Position numbers and translations under genes: made by a program
Notes under the pieces: model-generated
Told to the model about the DNA's origin: nothing
Seen by the model: the letters and a program-made list of their open reading frames with translations, nothing else
Database searches by the model: none
Origin: Chloroflexota bacterium
GTDB taxonomy: Bacteria; Chloroflexota; Dormibacteria; Dormibacterales; Dormibacteraceae
Direction of reading: 5' to 3'
NCBI GenBank assembly: GCA_005879985.1
Contig: VBIA01000123.1
Span: 1-35,794, forward strand
Length of the DNA stretch: 35,794 nt
In this document: positions 7,018-15,919 of the stretch, one piece after another
Numbering within the stretch: the first letter of the stretch is position 1
Layout: each line of letters begins with the position of its first letter

Positions 7018-10000
7018 CAGATCTTCTCCAGGTTGACGAGGAAGGCCTTGAACTCCGGCGTTCGCGCGTTGGCGTCGCCGACGAACGGTGTCAGCGCGTT
7101 GGCCAGCCAGTAGCGGCCGTGTGAGGGATCGCTGTCCGCCGAGACGCCGACGTAGCCCCAGTGGATCGGGATGCCGATCTGGTAGACCTTCTGGCCGGCC
7201 ACGGTCATCGGCCCGAGGCGCTTGGTGACCAGGGCCAGCACCTCGACCTTGCCCCTCTTCGACGAGACGCGCACGTGGTCGCCGCTCTTGATGCTCTTCT
7301 CTTGCGCGAGCTCCTCAGGGATCTCGACGAAAGGCTTCGGCTGCAGCTGCACGAGGTGCGGCACGTGCTGAGTGACGTAGTGCTCGTGCTCGGTCAGGCG
7401 GTAGCTGGTCGCTATGTAAGGGAACTCCTGCGGGCCGCCGAAGCGGTTCGGCCTGCCCGCCGCCTTGTCGTAGAGGAACGCAACCGGCGAGGCGGAGTTG
7501 GTCGGATGCAGCGGGTTCTGCACCGGCGACTCGACCGGCTCGTAGTGCTCCGGAAACGGTCCGTCGACCATGCTGTTGCTGAACAGCCGGCCCACGCCTT
7601 CGCCGTTCATGATGAACGGCAGCCAGGCGTTGGGATCGTGAGGGTCCATAGTCGCCGGGTAGTCAGGCACGTCGCCCGTCCACTTGGTGCCGTTCCAGGT
7701 GATGCCGGGACGTGTCGTGTCCCACGGCTTTCCGTCCAGGTCGGCTGACGCGCGGTTGTACATCACGCGCCGGTTGAGAGGCCAGCTCCACGCCCACGTC
7801 GGGTAGAAGCCCATGCCCGTCGGGTCGTTCGTCTTGGGATCCGAGATGCCGCCGCGACGCTTCATCAGGTTGCCCGAGTCGGGGTAGCTGCCTACGTAGA
7901 TCCAGTCGCCCGCCGTGGTGGTGCCGTCGTCCTTCAGGTTGGCGAACGTCGCCATGCGTTTGCCGGTGGTGAGGTCGAAGCCGTTGATCTCCTGGGCGAT
8001 CTCGTCGAGCTCGGGCTTCAGCGCATCTTTGTACTTGAGGGTCACGGCCATGATCGGGTCGGGGAACTTCCCGCCCTGGTCCTGGTAGAGCTTCTTCACC
8101 CGGCTGAAGACGTCGGCCAGGATCCAGTGGTCATGGCGGGATTGGCCCTGCGGCGGCATCACCTGGTCCTTCCACTGCGACCAGCGGCCGCTGTTCACGA
8201 ACGAGCCGTCCTTCTCGATCCAGTGCGTGGTCGGGACCATGAACACCTCGGTCTGGATCGCTGAGGGCGTGGCGCCCGGCGCGTGCCAGAACTCGGAGCT
8301 GGTGGTGGGCAGCGCGTCCATCACCACGAGCCATTTCAGGCTGGACAGCGCTTGCTGCACCTGGTTGGAATCAGGGCCGATGCTCGAGGCGGTCATGCCC
8401 GACAGGATCAGGCCCTGCATCTTGCCCTTGAGCGCCTGGTCGTAGATCGTCATCCACGAGGCGTTCGAGGCGGGCTTGGGCACGAAGTCGAAATGAAAGT
8501 CGTTGTCCTTGGTGGCCGCGTCGCCGTACCACGCCTTGAGCAGGCTGGTAAGGAACTTCTTGTAGTTGATGCCGAAGAAGTTCCACGAATGCGGGTCTGA
8601 TTTCTTCGGCGCGCTGGCCGCCACATAGTCGTCACGGTTCGTCTGGCCGGGCGCTGGGATCTTCAGGTAGCCGGGCAGGATCTCCCAGGAGATGGCGTGG
8701 TCGGTGTTGCCCTGGATGTTGGCGTGCCCGCGCTCGGCGTTCATGCCGCCCCCAGGCCTGCCCATGTTCCCGAGCAGGAGCTGCAGGACTGCCGCCGACC
8801 TGATCAGCTGGCCGCCAGTGGTGTGCTGGGTGAGACCGACCGCATACACGATCGTCATCACCTTGTCCGGCTTGCCCATCTGGCCGACCATCGAGGCGAC
8901 GCGATTGAAGTCGTCGACCGGTATGCCGGTGATGCTCGAGACGACGTCGGGCGTGTAGCGCGAGTAGTGCGCCTTCATCAGCTGGAACACGGTGCGCGGG
9001 TCTTGCAGCGTCATGTCGCGCATGGCGAAGCCGTCGGAGCCGGTCTTGTAGGCCCAGCTCGCGATGTTGTACGACCGCTTGTCTGAGCTGTAGCCCGAGA
9101 AGAGCCCGTCGTTGAATGTGAACTCGTCCTTGACGATGAACGACGCGTTCGTGTAGTTGCGCACGTAGGCGTCGTGGAACAGGTTGTTCTGCATGACGTG
9201 GTTGATGAGGCCGCCGAAGTACGCAACATCGGTGCCTGTGCGCATGCGCAAGTAGATGTCGGCTACGGCGGAGGTACGGGTGAAGCGCGGGTCGGCGTGC
9301 ACCATCTTCGCGCCGCGCTCGAGCTTGGCCCGCATGAACCACTGGAACCCGACCGGGTGCGCCTCAGCCGGATTGGCGCCGTTGATCAGGATCAGGTCGG
9401 TGTTCCTGATGTCGCGCCAGTGGTTGGTCATCGCTCCCCTTCCGAATGTGGCGGCCAAACTGACCACCGTGGGACCGTGTCAAACCCTGGCCTGTTGCTC
9501 GAGGTGAACCAGTCCCAGGCCCCGCATCAGCTTGGTGGCGAAGTAGCCTTCCTCCGAGCTGAATGCGGCGCCTCCCGCGAATGCGATTCCCTCGCATCGG
9601 TTCACCGTGTTGCCGTTGCCGTCGACGGTCACGAACGTCGCGTCTCGTGAGGCCTTGATGTTCTGGGCGATCTTGTCCAGCATGAAATCCCAGCTCACCT
9701 TCCTCCAGTCGGAGGCGCCGGACGCGCGATACAGAGGCGACTCGACCCGCCGCGGCGAGGTGGCGAGCTGCATGGCGGTGGCGCCCTTGGGGCACAGCCG
9801 CCCTTCGTTCACCGGGCTGTCAGGATCACCCTCGATCTGCAGCAGCTGGACCGAGCCGTTGGCGGCCTTGCGCGTGTAAGCGACAAGAGAGCAGCCGACA
9901 GCGCAGTAGGGGCACACGCTGTGCGACTCCGTGGCGCCGGAGATGCGCAGCGACTGCTTGACCCTGGTCGACTCGGCCACCGCCGCGTCGAAGCCGAGGC

Positions 10001-10070
10001 CCGTGGCCACGATGGCGCCCGAGCCGGCAAGGCCGATCTTCAGGATGTCCCGGCGTGTGACAGCCGTCAC
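7017..10070 (-). CDS. fdnG: Selenocysteine-containing formate dehydrogenase alpha subunit (FdnG-type)
   Basis: 1017 residues if the in-frame TGA at 9482-9480 is read as selenocysteine (U197). The N-terminus has a Tat signal (TRRDILKIG at 5-13). A 4Fe-4S site follows at C53, C56, C60 and C93, with K95 in CPKGA. The active-site context ARV-U-HGPTVVSLAATFGRGAM is that of E. coli FdnG (U196). The molybdopterin domains continue with NGANPAEAHPVGFQW and the C-terminal cofactor-binding domain. It oxidises formate to CO2 at a bis-MGD molybdenum or tungsten centre, on the outside of the membrane judging by the Tat signal. The start is GTG with GGGGG upstream. A consensus promoter lies at 10112-10140. 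Without selenocysteine insertion only 196 residues would be made. Confidence 0.95.
9450..9482 (-). promoter_or_regulatory. UGA selenocysteine codon with SECIS-like hairpin
   Basis: The UGA is at 9482-9480. Eleven bases later GGTGGTCA (9468-9461) pairs with TGGCCGCC (9457-9450) over 8 bp, two of them G-U pairs, with the 3-nt loop GTT. A hairpin at the same place follows the UGA in E. coli fdnG, where SelB binds it. The pairing was worked out by eye. Confidence 0.75.
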
Positions 10071-10111
10071 CGCAACCCCCGCCGCCGCATCTGAGCGCGG
10101 CCAGCATCTCG

Positions 10112-10140
10112 ACGCTAGTTCGACGATGAAGAGATGTCAA
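10112..10140 (-). promoter_or_regulatory. Sigma-70-type promoter of the formate dehydrogenase operon
   Basis: On the minus strand TTGACA (10140-10135) is followed by a 17-bp spacer and TAGCGT (10117-10112). The start site would fall near 10105, leaving a leader of about 35 nt before the fdnG GTG. It is the best consensus promoter I see in the window. Confidence 0.7.
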
Positions 10141-10161
10141 GTCGGGAGCGCGGCCGGCGGC

Positions 10162-10647
10162 TCAGCCGGTGGACATCTGCAGGTCGCTGCGGTCATCGTC
10201 CGCATCCGGGTTGCGCAGGAGATCGATCAGGCGCGGATCCCATTGCACGATCAGCCCGGCGACGCCGGCGGCAGCCTGGGCGGCGAGGGTCTCCCTCCAG
10301 GCGATCCGGTCCACGGGCATGGCGATCTGGACCCACGCCTCGGCCGGCTCGACACCCTGGACGGTGAACCGCTCGGGCGCCTCGCCGCGCGCGAAGACCA
10401 TCGCCCGGCCGCCGCTGATCCGGTCCAGGGCCGCGCACGCCTCGGCGGACAAGGCCTCTCCCATCACGCAGCCGACCTGGACGCGATGGGTGGCAGCAGC
10501 GATGGCACCCAGCACTACGAGAGAAACGGGATCCGAACCCTCGATCAGCTCGGCGTAGGCGCCCGCCGTTTCCAGGGCGGCCACGTCGGCGAGGAATTCA
10601 CCCCCGTGCTGGAACGTGGTGGGAAGCAGGACGGCGACCCGGAGCAC
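10162..10647 (-). CDS. Short luciferase-like monooxygenase (LLM) family protein
   Basis: 161 residues from a GTG at 10647. It opens with VLRVAVLLPTTFQHGGEFLADVAALETAGAYAELIEGSDP and continues with LGAIAAATHRVQVGC, the pattern of strands 1-3 of LLM/F420-type TIM barrels. It ends with a strand like the C-terminal part (GVAGLIVQWDPRLIDLL). It is only about half the usual 300-350 residues, so it is a compact homologue or a decayed gene; no frame break is visible. A TAGATT box 7 nt before the GTG suggests a leaderless message. An alternative TTG lies at 10656. It sits 91 bp upstream of fdnG on the same strand, but fdnG has its own promoter. Cofactor and substrate are unknown. Confidence 0.55.
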   Translation of the reverse strand: MLRVAVLLPTTFQHGGEFLADVAALETAGAYAELIEGSDPVSLVVLGAIAAATHRVQVGCVMGEALSAEACAALDRISGGRAMVFARGEAPERFTVQGVEPAEAWVQIAMPVDRIAWRETLAAQAAAGVAGLIVQWDPRLIDLLRNPDADDDRSDLQMSTG

Positions 10648-10654
10648 CGACGTC

Positions 10655-10660
10655 AATCTA
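10655..10660 (-). promoter_or_regulatory. -10 box TAGATT, 7 nt before GTG (leaderless-type)
   Basis: TAGATT on the minus strand lies 7 nt before the GTG of the LLM-like gene. This fits transcription starting at or next to the start codon; no Shine-Dalgarno is visible. Confidence 0.4.
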
Positions 10661-10682
10661 CCGAGTCCGCACGCCGGCGCCC

Positions 10683-10758
10683 CAACCAATTCGGACCCGT
10701 TTGGCGCCAAACCGCGCCTGACGCTGAAAGCAAGGGCCTGTTTGGCGCCAAACGTGGC
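10683..10758. repeat. 76-bp intergenic repeat, copy B (double GTTTGGCGCCAAAC palindrome)
   Basis: Second copy of the element at 2576-2651, same orientation. It has two perfect 14-bp palindromes at 10699-10712 and 10740-10753, 41 bp apart, and the same CAACCAATTCG start and GTGGC end. It lies between the folE stop and the LLM-like gene. Single-base indels relative to copy A sit outside the palindromes. Confidence 0.85.
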
Positions 10759-10776
10759 GCGTCAACAAGGTCGGCC

Positions 10777-11364
10777 TCAGCGCCTGCCGGCGAGCTCCAT
10801 GAACTCGGCTCGCAGCTGACCATCTGATCGGTACGCGCCCAGGAAGCAGGAGGTCACCGTCTGGCTTTCGGCCTTCTCCACGCCGCGCATCTCGACGCAT
10901 AGATGGCGTGCCTCCATCACGACCGCCACCCCAGGCGCCTCGACCAGCTCCTCGATCGCCTCGGCGATCTCACGCGTCATCCGCTCCTGCAGCTGCAGGC
11001 GATGGGCGAACGCGTCCACGATGCGCGGCAGCTTGGAGAGGCCCAGCACCCGGCCCGACGGCACGTAGCCGATGTGACAGCGGCCAAACATCGGCAGCAG
11101 GTGGTGCTCACACAGGCTGTAAAAGGGAATGTCGCGGATGGTGACCGGGTCGGTGCCCTCATGCGCGTAGAGGGCGCCGCGGGCCAGCACGTGGATGTCG
11201 GTGCCGTAACCGTCGGTCAGGTCCAGGAGCGACCGCGCGACGCGGCGCGGCGTGGCCTCCAACCCCTCGCGGTCGGGATCCTCGCCCAGCGCCAGCAGAA
11301 TACGACGCGCGGACTCCTCGAGCTCCTCGAGGCGCGGCCGGTCTGAAGGTCGCGGCAGGCTCAT
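10777..11364 (-). CDS. folE: GTP cyclohydrolase I
   Basis: 195 residues, the normal length. It converts GTP to 7,8-dihydroneopterin triphosphate, the first step of folate and biopterin synthesis. Zinc ligands C85 and H88 lie in [12 protein letters not shown], and C156 in [33 protein letters not shown] and the C-terminal SFLG-like segment TSCFLGAY are family hallmarks. Its ATG overlaps the stop of the preceding pterin synthase gene (ATGA), so the two are translationally coupled. No other folate gene (folB, folK, folP) is in the window, so its product may feed the adjacent PTPS-like enzyme. Confidence 0.96.
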   Translation of the reverse strand: MSLPRPSDRPRLEELEESARRILLALGEDPDREGLEATPRRVARSLLDLTDGYGTDIHVLARGALYAHEGTDPVTIRDIPFYSLCEHHLLPMFGRCHIGYVPSGRVLGLSKLPRIVDAFAHRLQLQERMTREIAEAIEELVEAPGVAVVMEARHLCVEMRGVEKAESQTVTSCFLGAYRSDGQLRAEFMELAGRR

Positions 11365-11774
11365 TCGGCGCTGACCTCGGCTGCGTTGTTCTCCGACTCG
11401 ACAACCCGCACTTTCAGGAGGCGGGCGGGCTTCAGGTGGGGTTCGAGCTGGCGAAAAGCGGCAATGGCCACGTTCTCGGCGGTGGGCACTATGCCGCGCA
11501 GGAACTCCACGTCACGATTCAGATGCCGGTGATCGACGGCGTCGACGAAGTGGCGGCGCAGGGCCGCGTCCACCTGCTTGAGGTTGACGACCATGCCGGT
11601 GTCCGGATCCACGGGCCCGCCGACAGTGACCTCGACCACGTAGTTGTGACCATGATCAGTCGCGCAGGCGCCGAACACCTCGCGGTTGCGCTCGTCGCTC
11701 CACTCCGGACGGCACAGGATGTGCGCCGCCGCGAACGTGGCCCGCCGCTGGATCCGAACTGTTTGACTCAACAC
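11361..11774 (-). CDS. 6-pyruvoyl-tetrahydropterin synthase / QueD family protein
   Basis: 137 residues from a GTG at 11774. Zinc ligands are H18 (FAAAH) and H41/H43 (HGHNY), with the catalytic Cys at 37 in [12 protein letters not shown]. The Cys-x3-HGH spacing is as in QueD, whereas [13 protein letters not shown] and TAENVA look more like true PTPS. It acts on dihydroneopterin triphosphate, giving 6-pyruvoyl- or 6-carboxy-tetrahydropterin. Coupling to folE downstream and an SDR 17 bp upstream suggests a biopterin route; queuosine is the alternative, but no queC or queE is near. AAAGGGG abuts the GTG, so the TTG at 11771 is an equally possible start. Confidence 0.85.
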   Translation of the reverse strand: MLSQTVRIQRRATFAAAHILCRPEWSDERNREVFGACATDHGHNYVVEVTVGGPVDPDTGMVVNLKQVDAALRRHFVDAVDHRHLNRDVEFLRGIVPTAENVAIAAFRQLEPHLKPARLLKVRVVESENNAAEVSAE

Positions 11775-11790
11775 CCCTTTACAAGAACGC

Positions 11791-12435
11791 CTACTGGGCC
11801 GGGTAACTTCCCTGATGCGGATCGAGGCGGATGTTGGCGCCGGACAGGGGCTCCGAATCCCGCGAGGCAAGCCACACGATCACGCGCGCCACCTCGGCCG
11901 GCTGGAGGCGTGGTCCCTCGACCCCGGCGATGCGCAGCATGGCGGTGTCGACCGCGCCCGGGCTGATGGCGTTCACCCGAATCCGCTCTGACCTGCCCTC
12001 CACCGCCAGGACCTCGGTCAGGCCCGCCAGCCCGGACTTCGCAGCGACGTAGGCGGACATCCCGGCGAACTTCTCCGCGCCCGCGACACCCGACAGGCTG
12101 GAAACCAGGACTATTGAGCCTCCACGGCCCCGCATCAGCCGAAACGCCTCGCGCGAGCACAGGAACGCCCCGCGGAGGCCGGCGCCGAGCTGGCTGTCCC
12201 AATCGCTCGCGGACGTCTCCGCGAAGGGTCGTTTGACCAGGACCTGGGCGCAGTGGACCAGTGCGTCAATGGCGTCAAGCCGCGCGAAAGCGCTGCGCAC
12301 CTGGGCTTCGTCGGAGACGTCGCATCCCTCACGCCGGCTCAGCGAGGTCACCTCCCAGCCGCGCCCACGCATGGCCTCGACCACCGCAGAGCCGATGCCG
12401 CCCGACCCGCCGGTGACGACCGCCCGCGCGGTCAC
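11791..12435 (-). CDS. Short-chain dehydrogenase/reductase (possible pteridine reductase)
   Basis: 214 residues. The Rossmann NAD(P) motif is TGGSGGIG near the N-terminus, the catalytic Ser is in VLVSSLSG, and Tyr/Lys are in YVAAKSG; then RVNAISPGAVDT follows. It is a complete classical SDR, shorter than FabG-like members. From sequence alone the substrate cannot be named. Its position directly before PTPS and folE makes a sepiapterin-reductase-like role attractive, and FabG-like or sugar reductase roles are alternatives. The GTG start overlaps the stop of the upstream glycosyltransferase (GTGA), so the four genes probably form one operon. Confidence 0.85.
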   Translation of the reverse strand: MTARAVVTGGSGGIGSAVVEAMRGRGWEVTSLSRREGCDVSDEAQVRSAFARLDAIDALVHCAQVLVKRPFAETSASDWDSQLGAGLRGAFLCSREAFRLMRGRGGSIVLVSSLSGVAGAEKFAGMSAYVAAKSGLAGLTEVLAVEGRSERIRVNAISPGAVDTAMLRIAGVEGPRLQPAEVARVIVWLASRDSEPLSGANIRLDPHQGSYPAQ

Positions 12436-13463
12436 GATGACGCAATCTCCATCAGCGCGGTCTCATGACCGTCGATCGCGCCGTCCAGGCTGAGCCGGCG
12501 CCGCGCGCTCGCCCGCACCTCCCGGCGGTCCAGGGTGAGGCACCGTTCGATGGCCTGGGCCAGGGATGCGGCGTCGTCGGGGGTGGCGAGAAAGCCGCTT
12601 ACGCCGTCCTCGACGACCTCAGCCAGCGCGCCCCTGTTGTAGGCGGCGACCGGGCAGCCTGCCATCTGCGCCTCGGCCGCCACCAGCCCGAAGGGCTCCT
12701 CCCAGCGCACGGCGCAGACCGTTACCGCGCTTGTGGCCATCACTCGCCGCAGCTCCAGCCGCGTGAGCTCGCCCAGAGGCTCGGCCCCTTGCAGGTCGAC
12801 GTCATACGCGGGATCGTAGACGGCACCCGCCATGCGAACCTGCAGGCCCGCGACGCGGGCGGCGGTCAGCGCATCCTCGATGCCCTTCTCGGGCGAGATT
12901 CGCCCCGCGACCAGGGCCATGTGCTCTGGCGCGCCGTCCGGCACGTCGACGTCCTCGACCCCGTTGCGCAGCACGCGTCTCACGTCGACGCCGGCCACGC
13001 GCCATGCCCGCTGCATGCTCGCTGAGACGGTGGCGAGGTGGCCGGCCGGAGTCGACGAGGCGGCGGCGACGACAGCCGGCACCAGCGGCGGCATGTGGAG
13101 CGTATGCAGCGCCGCCAGTCCGCGCGCGTGATCGAACGCCGGCGCATCAAATGCATGCTGGCTGACGACATCGGGCCGGGTCGACCTGATGGCGTCGAAC
13201 ATCTCCGCGATCGCGGCCGCCACGCCCGGCGCCTGCGGCGCTGGCCGGCCAAGCGGCATGACCAGCGCCTGCGCGGCATCGCGCGGCGGTGGCACGGTGA
13301 TGAGGTCCACGCCGGGCACCTCCGATCCTTCGACGCAGTGGATCGCGACCCGATGCCCGCGGTGCACCAACCCGAGCGCGAGGTCGCACACCATCGCCTG
13401 CGCGCCCCCCGGCTGCGCAGGCCGCAGGGGCGTGACGGGCGAAGCCACCACGGCGATCCGCAT
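12432..13463 (-). CDS. Glycosyltransferase family 4 (GT-B fold)
   Basis: 343 residues from an ATG at 13463 (MRIAVVASPVTPLRP). The N-terminal domain has the PGGAQAMVCDLALGLVHRGH motif of GT4 enzymes. The C-terminal domain has AGRISPEKGIEDAL and, for nucleotide-sugar binding, EEPFGLVAAEAQMAGCPVAAYNRGALAEVVEDGVSGFL-type residues. It is soluble, with no signal peptide, and would transfer a sugar from an activated donor to an unknown acceptor. It is the first gene of the minus-strand run toward folE and is divergent from the methyltransferase 24 bp away. Low SD content and a TAGTGC box 5 nt before the ATG hint at a leaderless message. Confidence 0.9.
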   Translation of the reverse strand: MRIAVVASPVTPLRPAQPGGAQAMVCDLALGLVHRGHRVAIHCVEGSEVPGVDLITVPPPRDAAQALVMPLGRPAPQAPGVAAAIAEMFDAIRSTRPDVVSQHAFDAPAFDHARGLAALHTLHMPPLVPAVVAAASSTPAGHLATVSASMQRAWRVAGVDVRRVLRNGVEDVDVPDGAPEHMALVAGRISPEKGIEDALTAARVAGLQVRMAGAVYDPAYDVDLQGAEPLGELTRLELRRVMATSAVTVCAVRWEEPFGLVAAEAQMAGCPVAAYNRGALAEVVEDGVSGFLATPDDAASLAQAIERCLTLDRREVRASARRRLSLDGAIDGHETALMEIASS

Positions 13464-13487
13464 CGCTCGCACTAGTCTGATGAGAGC

Positions 13488-14198
13488 GTGGAGTACGCAG
13501 CCGCCGCGGCATCGGCGCCCCCGGGTTGGCGACACTTCACGCGCCGCGACATCGACCGCCTTCCCGCCGCCGTGCGCCGCCACGAGATGTCGAAAGTCCC
13601 GCCGGAGGACATGCGCATGCTTGAAGCGGGCGATCCATCGGCTGAGGAGCGGCTGCTGCGAGCGATGTTCTGGACGCTCACCTACCATCTCGAGCCTGAG
13701 CGGTGGGATCAGCTTGCGCAGGTGGAGCTGATCGCGCCGGCGATAATCGCGGCGCTGCCGGCCGTTGCGCGTGCCCTGGACGTGGGCGCCGGCTCAGGCC
13801 GCCTCACGCTTCACCTGGCAGAGCGCGCCGAGCACGTCGTCGCGGTGGAGCCGTCGGTCGGCCTGCTCGAGCTGCTTCGCGAGCGCCTGCCACGCGTGCA
13901 CGCGATCGCGGCATGGGCAGAGGCGCTGCCGGTGCTTGACAGCTGGTCGCAGCTGACCACCGCCTGCGGCGCGTTCGGGCCCGATCCCGAGGTGCTGCGC
14001 GAGCTCGAGCGCGTCACGTGCGACGGCGGGGTCGTCGCCCTCATCAACCCGGAAGAGCCGGAGTGGTTCGAAGCTCACGGCTGGGAGCGCTGCGACGTGG
14101 AACCGGCCGCGGTCGAGCAGCATGAGCGCTGGATAGATGACTTCTTCGGACCGCTTGACCCGCCCCGGGTCTTAGTGACGAAAATGAAGGCGCGATGA
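13488..14198 (+). CDS. Class I SAM-dependent methyltransferase
   Basis: 236 residues from a GTG at 13488. Motif I is [17 protein letters not shown] (96-112), followed by [14 protein letters not shown] (motif II acidic residue) and a short acidic motif near PVLDSW. Residues 1-95 are a helical cap with charged residues. The fold is a Rossmann-like methyltransferase; the substrate is unknown. Its stop overlaps the ATG of the aldo/keto reductase (ATGA), so the two are co-translated. TAGTCT lies 9 nt before the GTG and no Shine-Dalgarno is seen. Confidence 0.82.
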   Translation: MEYAAAAASAPPGWRHFTRRDIDRLPAAVRRHEMSKVPPEDMRMLEAGDPSAEERLLRAMFWTLTYHLEPERWDQLAQVELIAPAIIAALPAVARALDVGAGSGRLTLHLAERAEHVVAVEPSVGLLELLRERLPRVHAIAAWAEALPVLDSWSQLTTACGAFGPDPEVLRELERVTCDGGVVALINPEEPEWFEAHGWERCDVEPAAVEQHERWIDDFFGPLDPPRVLVTKMKAR

Positions 14199-15055
14199 CG
14201 ATCGAGAAGATGGCCTTTGGCCGCACCGATCACGAGAGCACGCGCACGCTGTTTGGCGCGGCGGCGCTGAGCCGCGTCGAGCAGTCGACGGCCGACCGCA
14301 CGCTCGACGTGCTTCTGCAGCACGGTGTGAACCACATCGACACCGCTGCCAGCTATGGCGACGCCGAGCTGCGCATCGCGCCGTGGCTCAAGCGCAACCG
14401 CGCCGGCTTCTTCGTCGCCACCAAGACCGGCGCGCGCCGCGCCACCGAGGCGCGCGAGGAGCTGCATCGCTCGCTCGATCGCATGGGGGTGGACCACGTC
14501 GACCTCTGGCAGTTCCATAACCTCGCCGACCCGATCGACTGGGACATCGCGTTGAGCCCGGGCGGAGTGATCGAGGCTGCGGTCCAGGCTCGCGAGGAAG
14601 GACTCGTGCGCTTCATCGGCGTAACCGGGCACGGGTCGCAGATCGCGGCCAACCACCGCCGCAGCCTGGCGCGGTTCGACTTCGACTCGGTGCTGCTGCC
14701 GTTCAACTTCATCACGATGCAGCTGCCCTATTACGCCGAGAACTTCGAGGCGCTGGTTGCGACCTGCAGGGAGCGCAAGGTGGCGGTGCAGACCATCAAG
14801 TCGATCGCGCTGCGGCCGTGGCGCGACCGCGCGCACACGCACTCGACGTGGTACGAGCCGCTGGAGGATCAGGCCGACATCGACCTCGCCGTGTGGTGGG
14901 TGCTCGGCCGCGAGGGCGTGTTCCTCAACACCGTTGGCGATGTGAACCTGCTGCCGAAAGTGCTGGATGCCGCGAGCCGTTTCGAGCGCAGGCCGGCCGA
15001 CTCGGACATGGAGCGCTTCGTCTCGCGCTCCGCGCAGGAGCCGCTCTTCGTCTAG
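14195..15055 (+). CDS. Aldo/keto reductase
   Basis: 286 residues, near the usual length of 280-330. The catalytic tetrad is visible: D49 ([10 protein letters not shown]), Y54, K77 (VATKTGAR) and H108 (WQFHNL). A (beta/alpha)8 barrel using NADPH is expected, acting on an aldehyde or ketone. The C-terminal RSAQEPLFV fits no specific subfamily that I can name. Four-base overlap with the methyltransferase stop indicates one operon. It is convergent with the transglutaminase gene, with six bases between stops. Confidence 0.92.
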   Translation: MTIEKMAFGRTDHESTRTLFGAAALSRVEQSTADRTLDVLLQHGVNHIDTAASYGDAELRIAPWLKRNRAGFFVATKTGARRATEAREELHRSLDRMGVDHVDLWQFHNLADPIDWDIALSPGGVIEAAVQAREEGLVRFIGVTGHGSQIAANHRRSLARFDFDSVLLPFNFITMQLPYYAENFEALVATCRERKVAVQTIKSIALRPWRDRAHTHSTWYEPLEDQADIDLAVWWVLGREGVFLNTVGDVNLLPKVLDAASRFERRPADSDMERFVSRSAQEPLFV

Positions 15056-15061
15056 CGGCGC

Positions 15062-15919
15062 TCAGCCAAGGTCGGTGAGAGTGACCTGCTTGCTCGCGGT
15101 CAGCCGGCCCGTGCCGCCCGAGCGGTACGTGCCCGATGTGGGCGCCACATCCGCGTAGTCCCGACCGACGGCGATCGTGACGTAGCCGAGCCCAGCCCTG
15201 CCGGCGTGCGTGGGGTCAAAGGCATGGGCGACCGCGTCGTGCCCGCCACCGGCCGGCAGTACGACCTCGACCCAGGCGTGGGTCCCGCCCTGGCCGAGCA
15301 TGTGGCCGGACACGTAGCGCGCGGGCAGCCGGCACTCGCGGCACAGCGCCAGCATCACATGCGCGTAGTCCTGACAAACACCCGCACCGAATGCAAGCGC
15401 CTCGGCCGCGGAAGTACGAATGCCCGTGACGCCGTACCGGTAGGTCATCGATCGGTAGACCCAGTCGTTGATCTTGTCCGCAAGCTCCAGGCCCCACTCC
15501 GCGCGAGCCGCGAGCCTGGCCGCCGCGCTCTGGATGCGATCGTCTGCCGTGGTGAGTGGCGTGACTTCGAGCAGGTAGCCGGCAGCGGGCCAGCCCCCGG
15601 CGATGATGTTCGGCTCGGCAGCCCACCGCTCGACCGAGGCTTCGGCGACGAACTCGATCGCCTCCTGGACCTCGGGCGCGAACACGTCGATTACGACGTT
15701 GCCGAACCGGTCCTCCCTGTTCTGCATCCGGATCTCTTTCAGCTCCACCAGGAGGTCGTGATACGTGCGGCGCTGATCCCCAAAACGCGCAGGCGGGATC
15801 ATGACAAGGCGATGGTTCAGATCGGTGATCGGCTCCTGGTACTCGTAGCGAAACGCCTGCCGCAGCCTGTAAGACGCGCGCCGGGCGGTCGACCAGTCGA
15901 CGGAGGAGGGGTCGATCAC
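15062..15919 (-). CDS. Transglutaminase-like cysteine protein A
   Basis: 285 residues, COG1305 type. An N-terminal bacterial transglutaminase-like beta domain (YRLRQAFRYEYQEPITDLNHRLVMIPP) is followed by the papain-like core, with catalytic Cys in GVCQDYAHVMLALCR, His in GTHAWVEVVLP and Asp in FDPTHAG. All three are present, so it should be active as a protease, amidase or transferase; there is no signal peptide. The GTG start overlaps the stop of transglutaminase B (GTGA), so the pair is coupled. It belongs to the divergent ATP-grasp/alpha-E cluster. Confidence 0.9.
   Translation of the reverse strand: MIDPSSVDWSTARRASYRLRQAFRYEYQEPITDLNHRLVMIPPARFGDQRRTYHDLLVELKEIRMQNREDRFGNVVIDVFAPEVQEAIEFVAEASVERWAAEPNIIAGGWPAAGYLLEVTPLTTADDRIQSAAARLAARAEWGLELADKINDWVYRSMTYRYGVTGIRTSAAEALAFGAGVCQDYAHVMLALCRECRLPARYVSGHMLGQGGTHAWVEVVLPAGGGHDAVAHAFDPTHAGRAGLGYVTIAVGRDYADVAPTSGTYRSGGTGRLTASKQVTLTDLG

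Noticed and set aside
9480-9482. TGA splitting the formate dehydrogenase alpha gene as a nonsense mutation or frameshift
   Set aside because: It is in frame, lies exactly at the family's Sec/Cys position (before HGPT), and is followed by a SECIS-like hairpin.
10105-10140. Cys-rich upstream peptide frame overlapping the fdnG start
   Set aside because: It overlaps fdnG in another frame, has no ribosome binding site and continues as an Arg/Gly-rich shadow.
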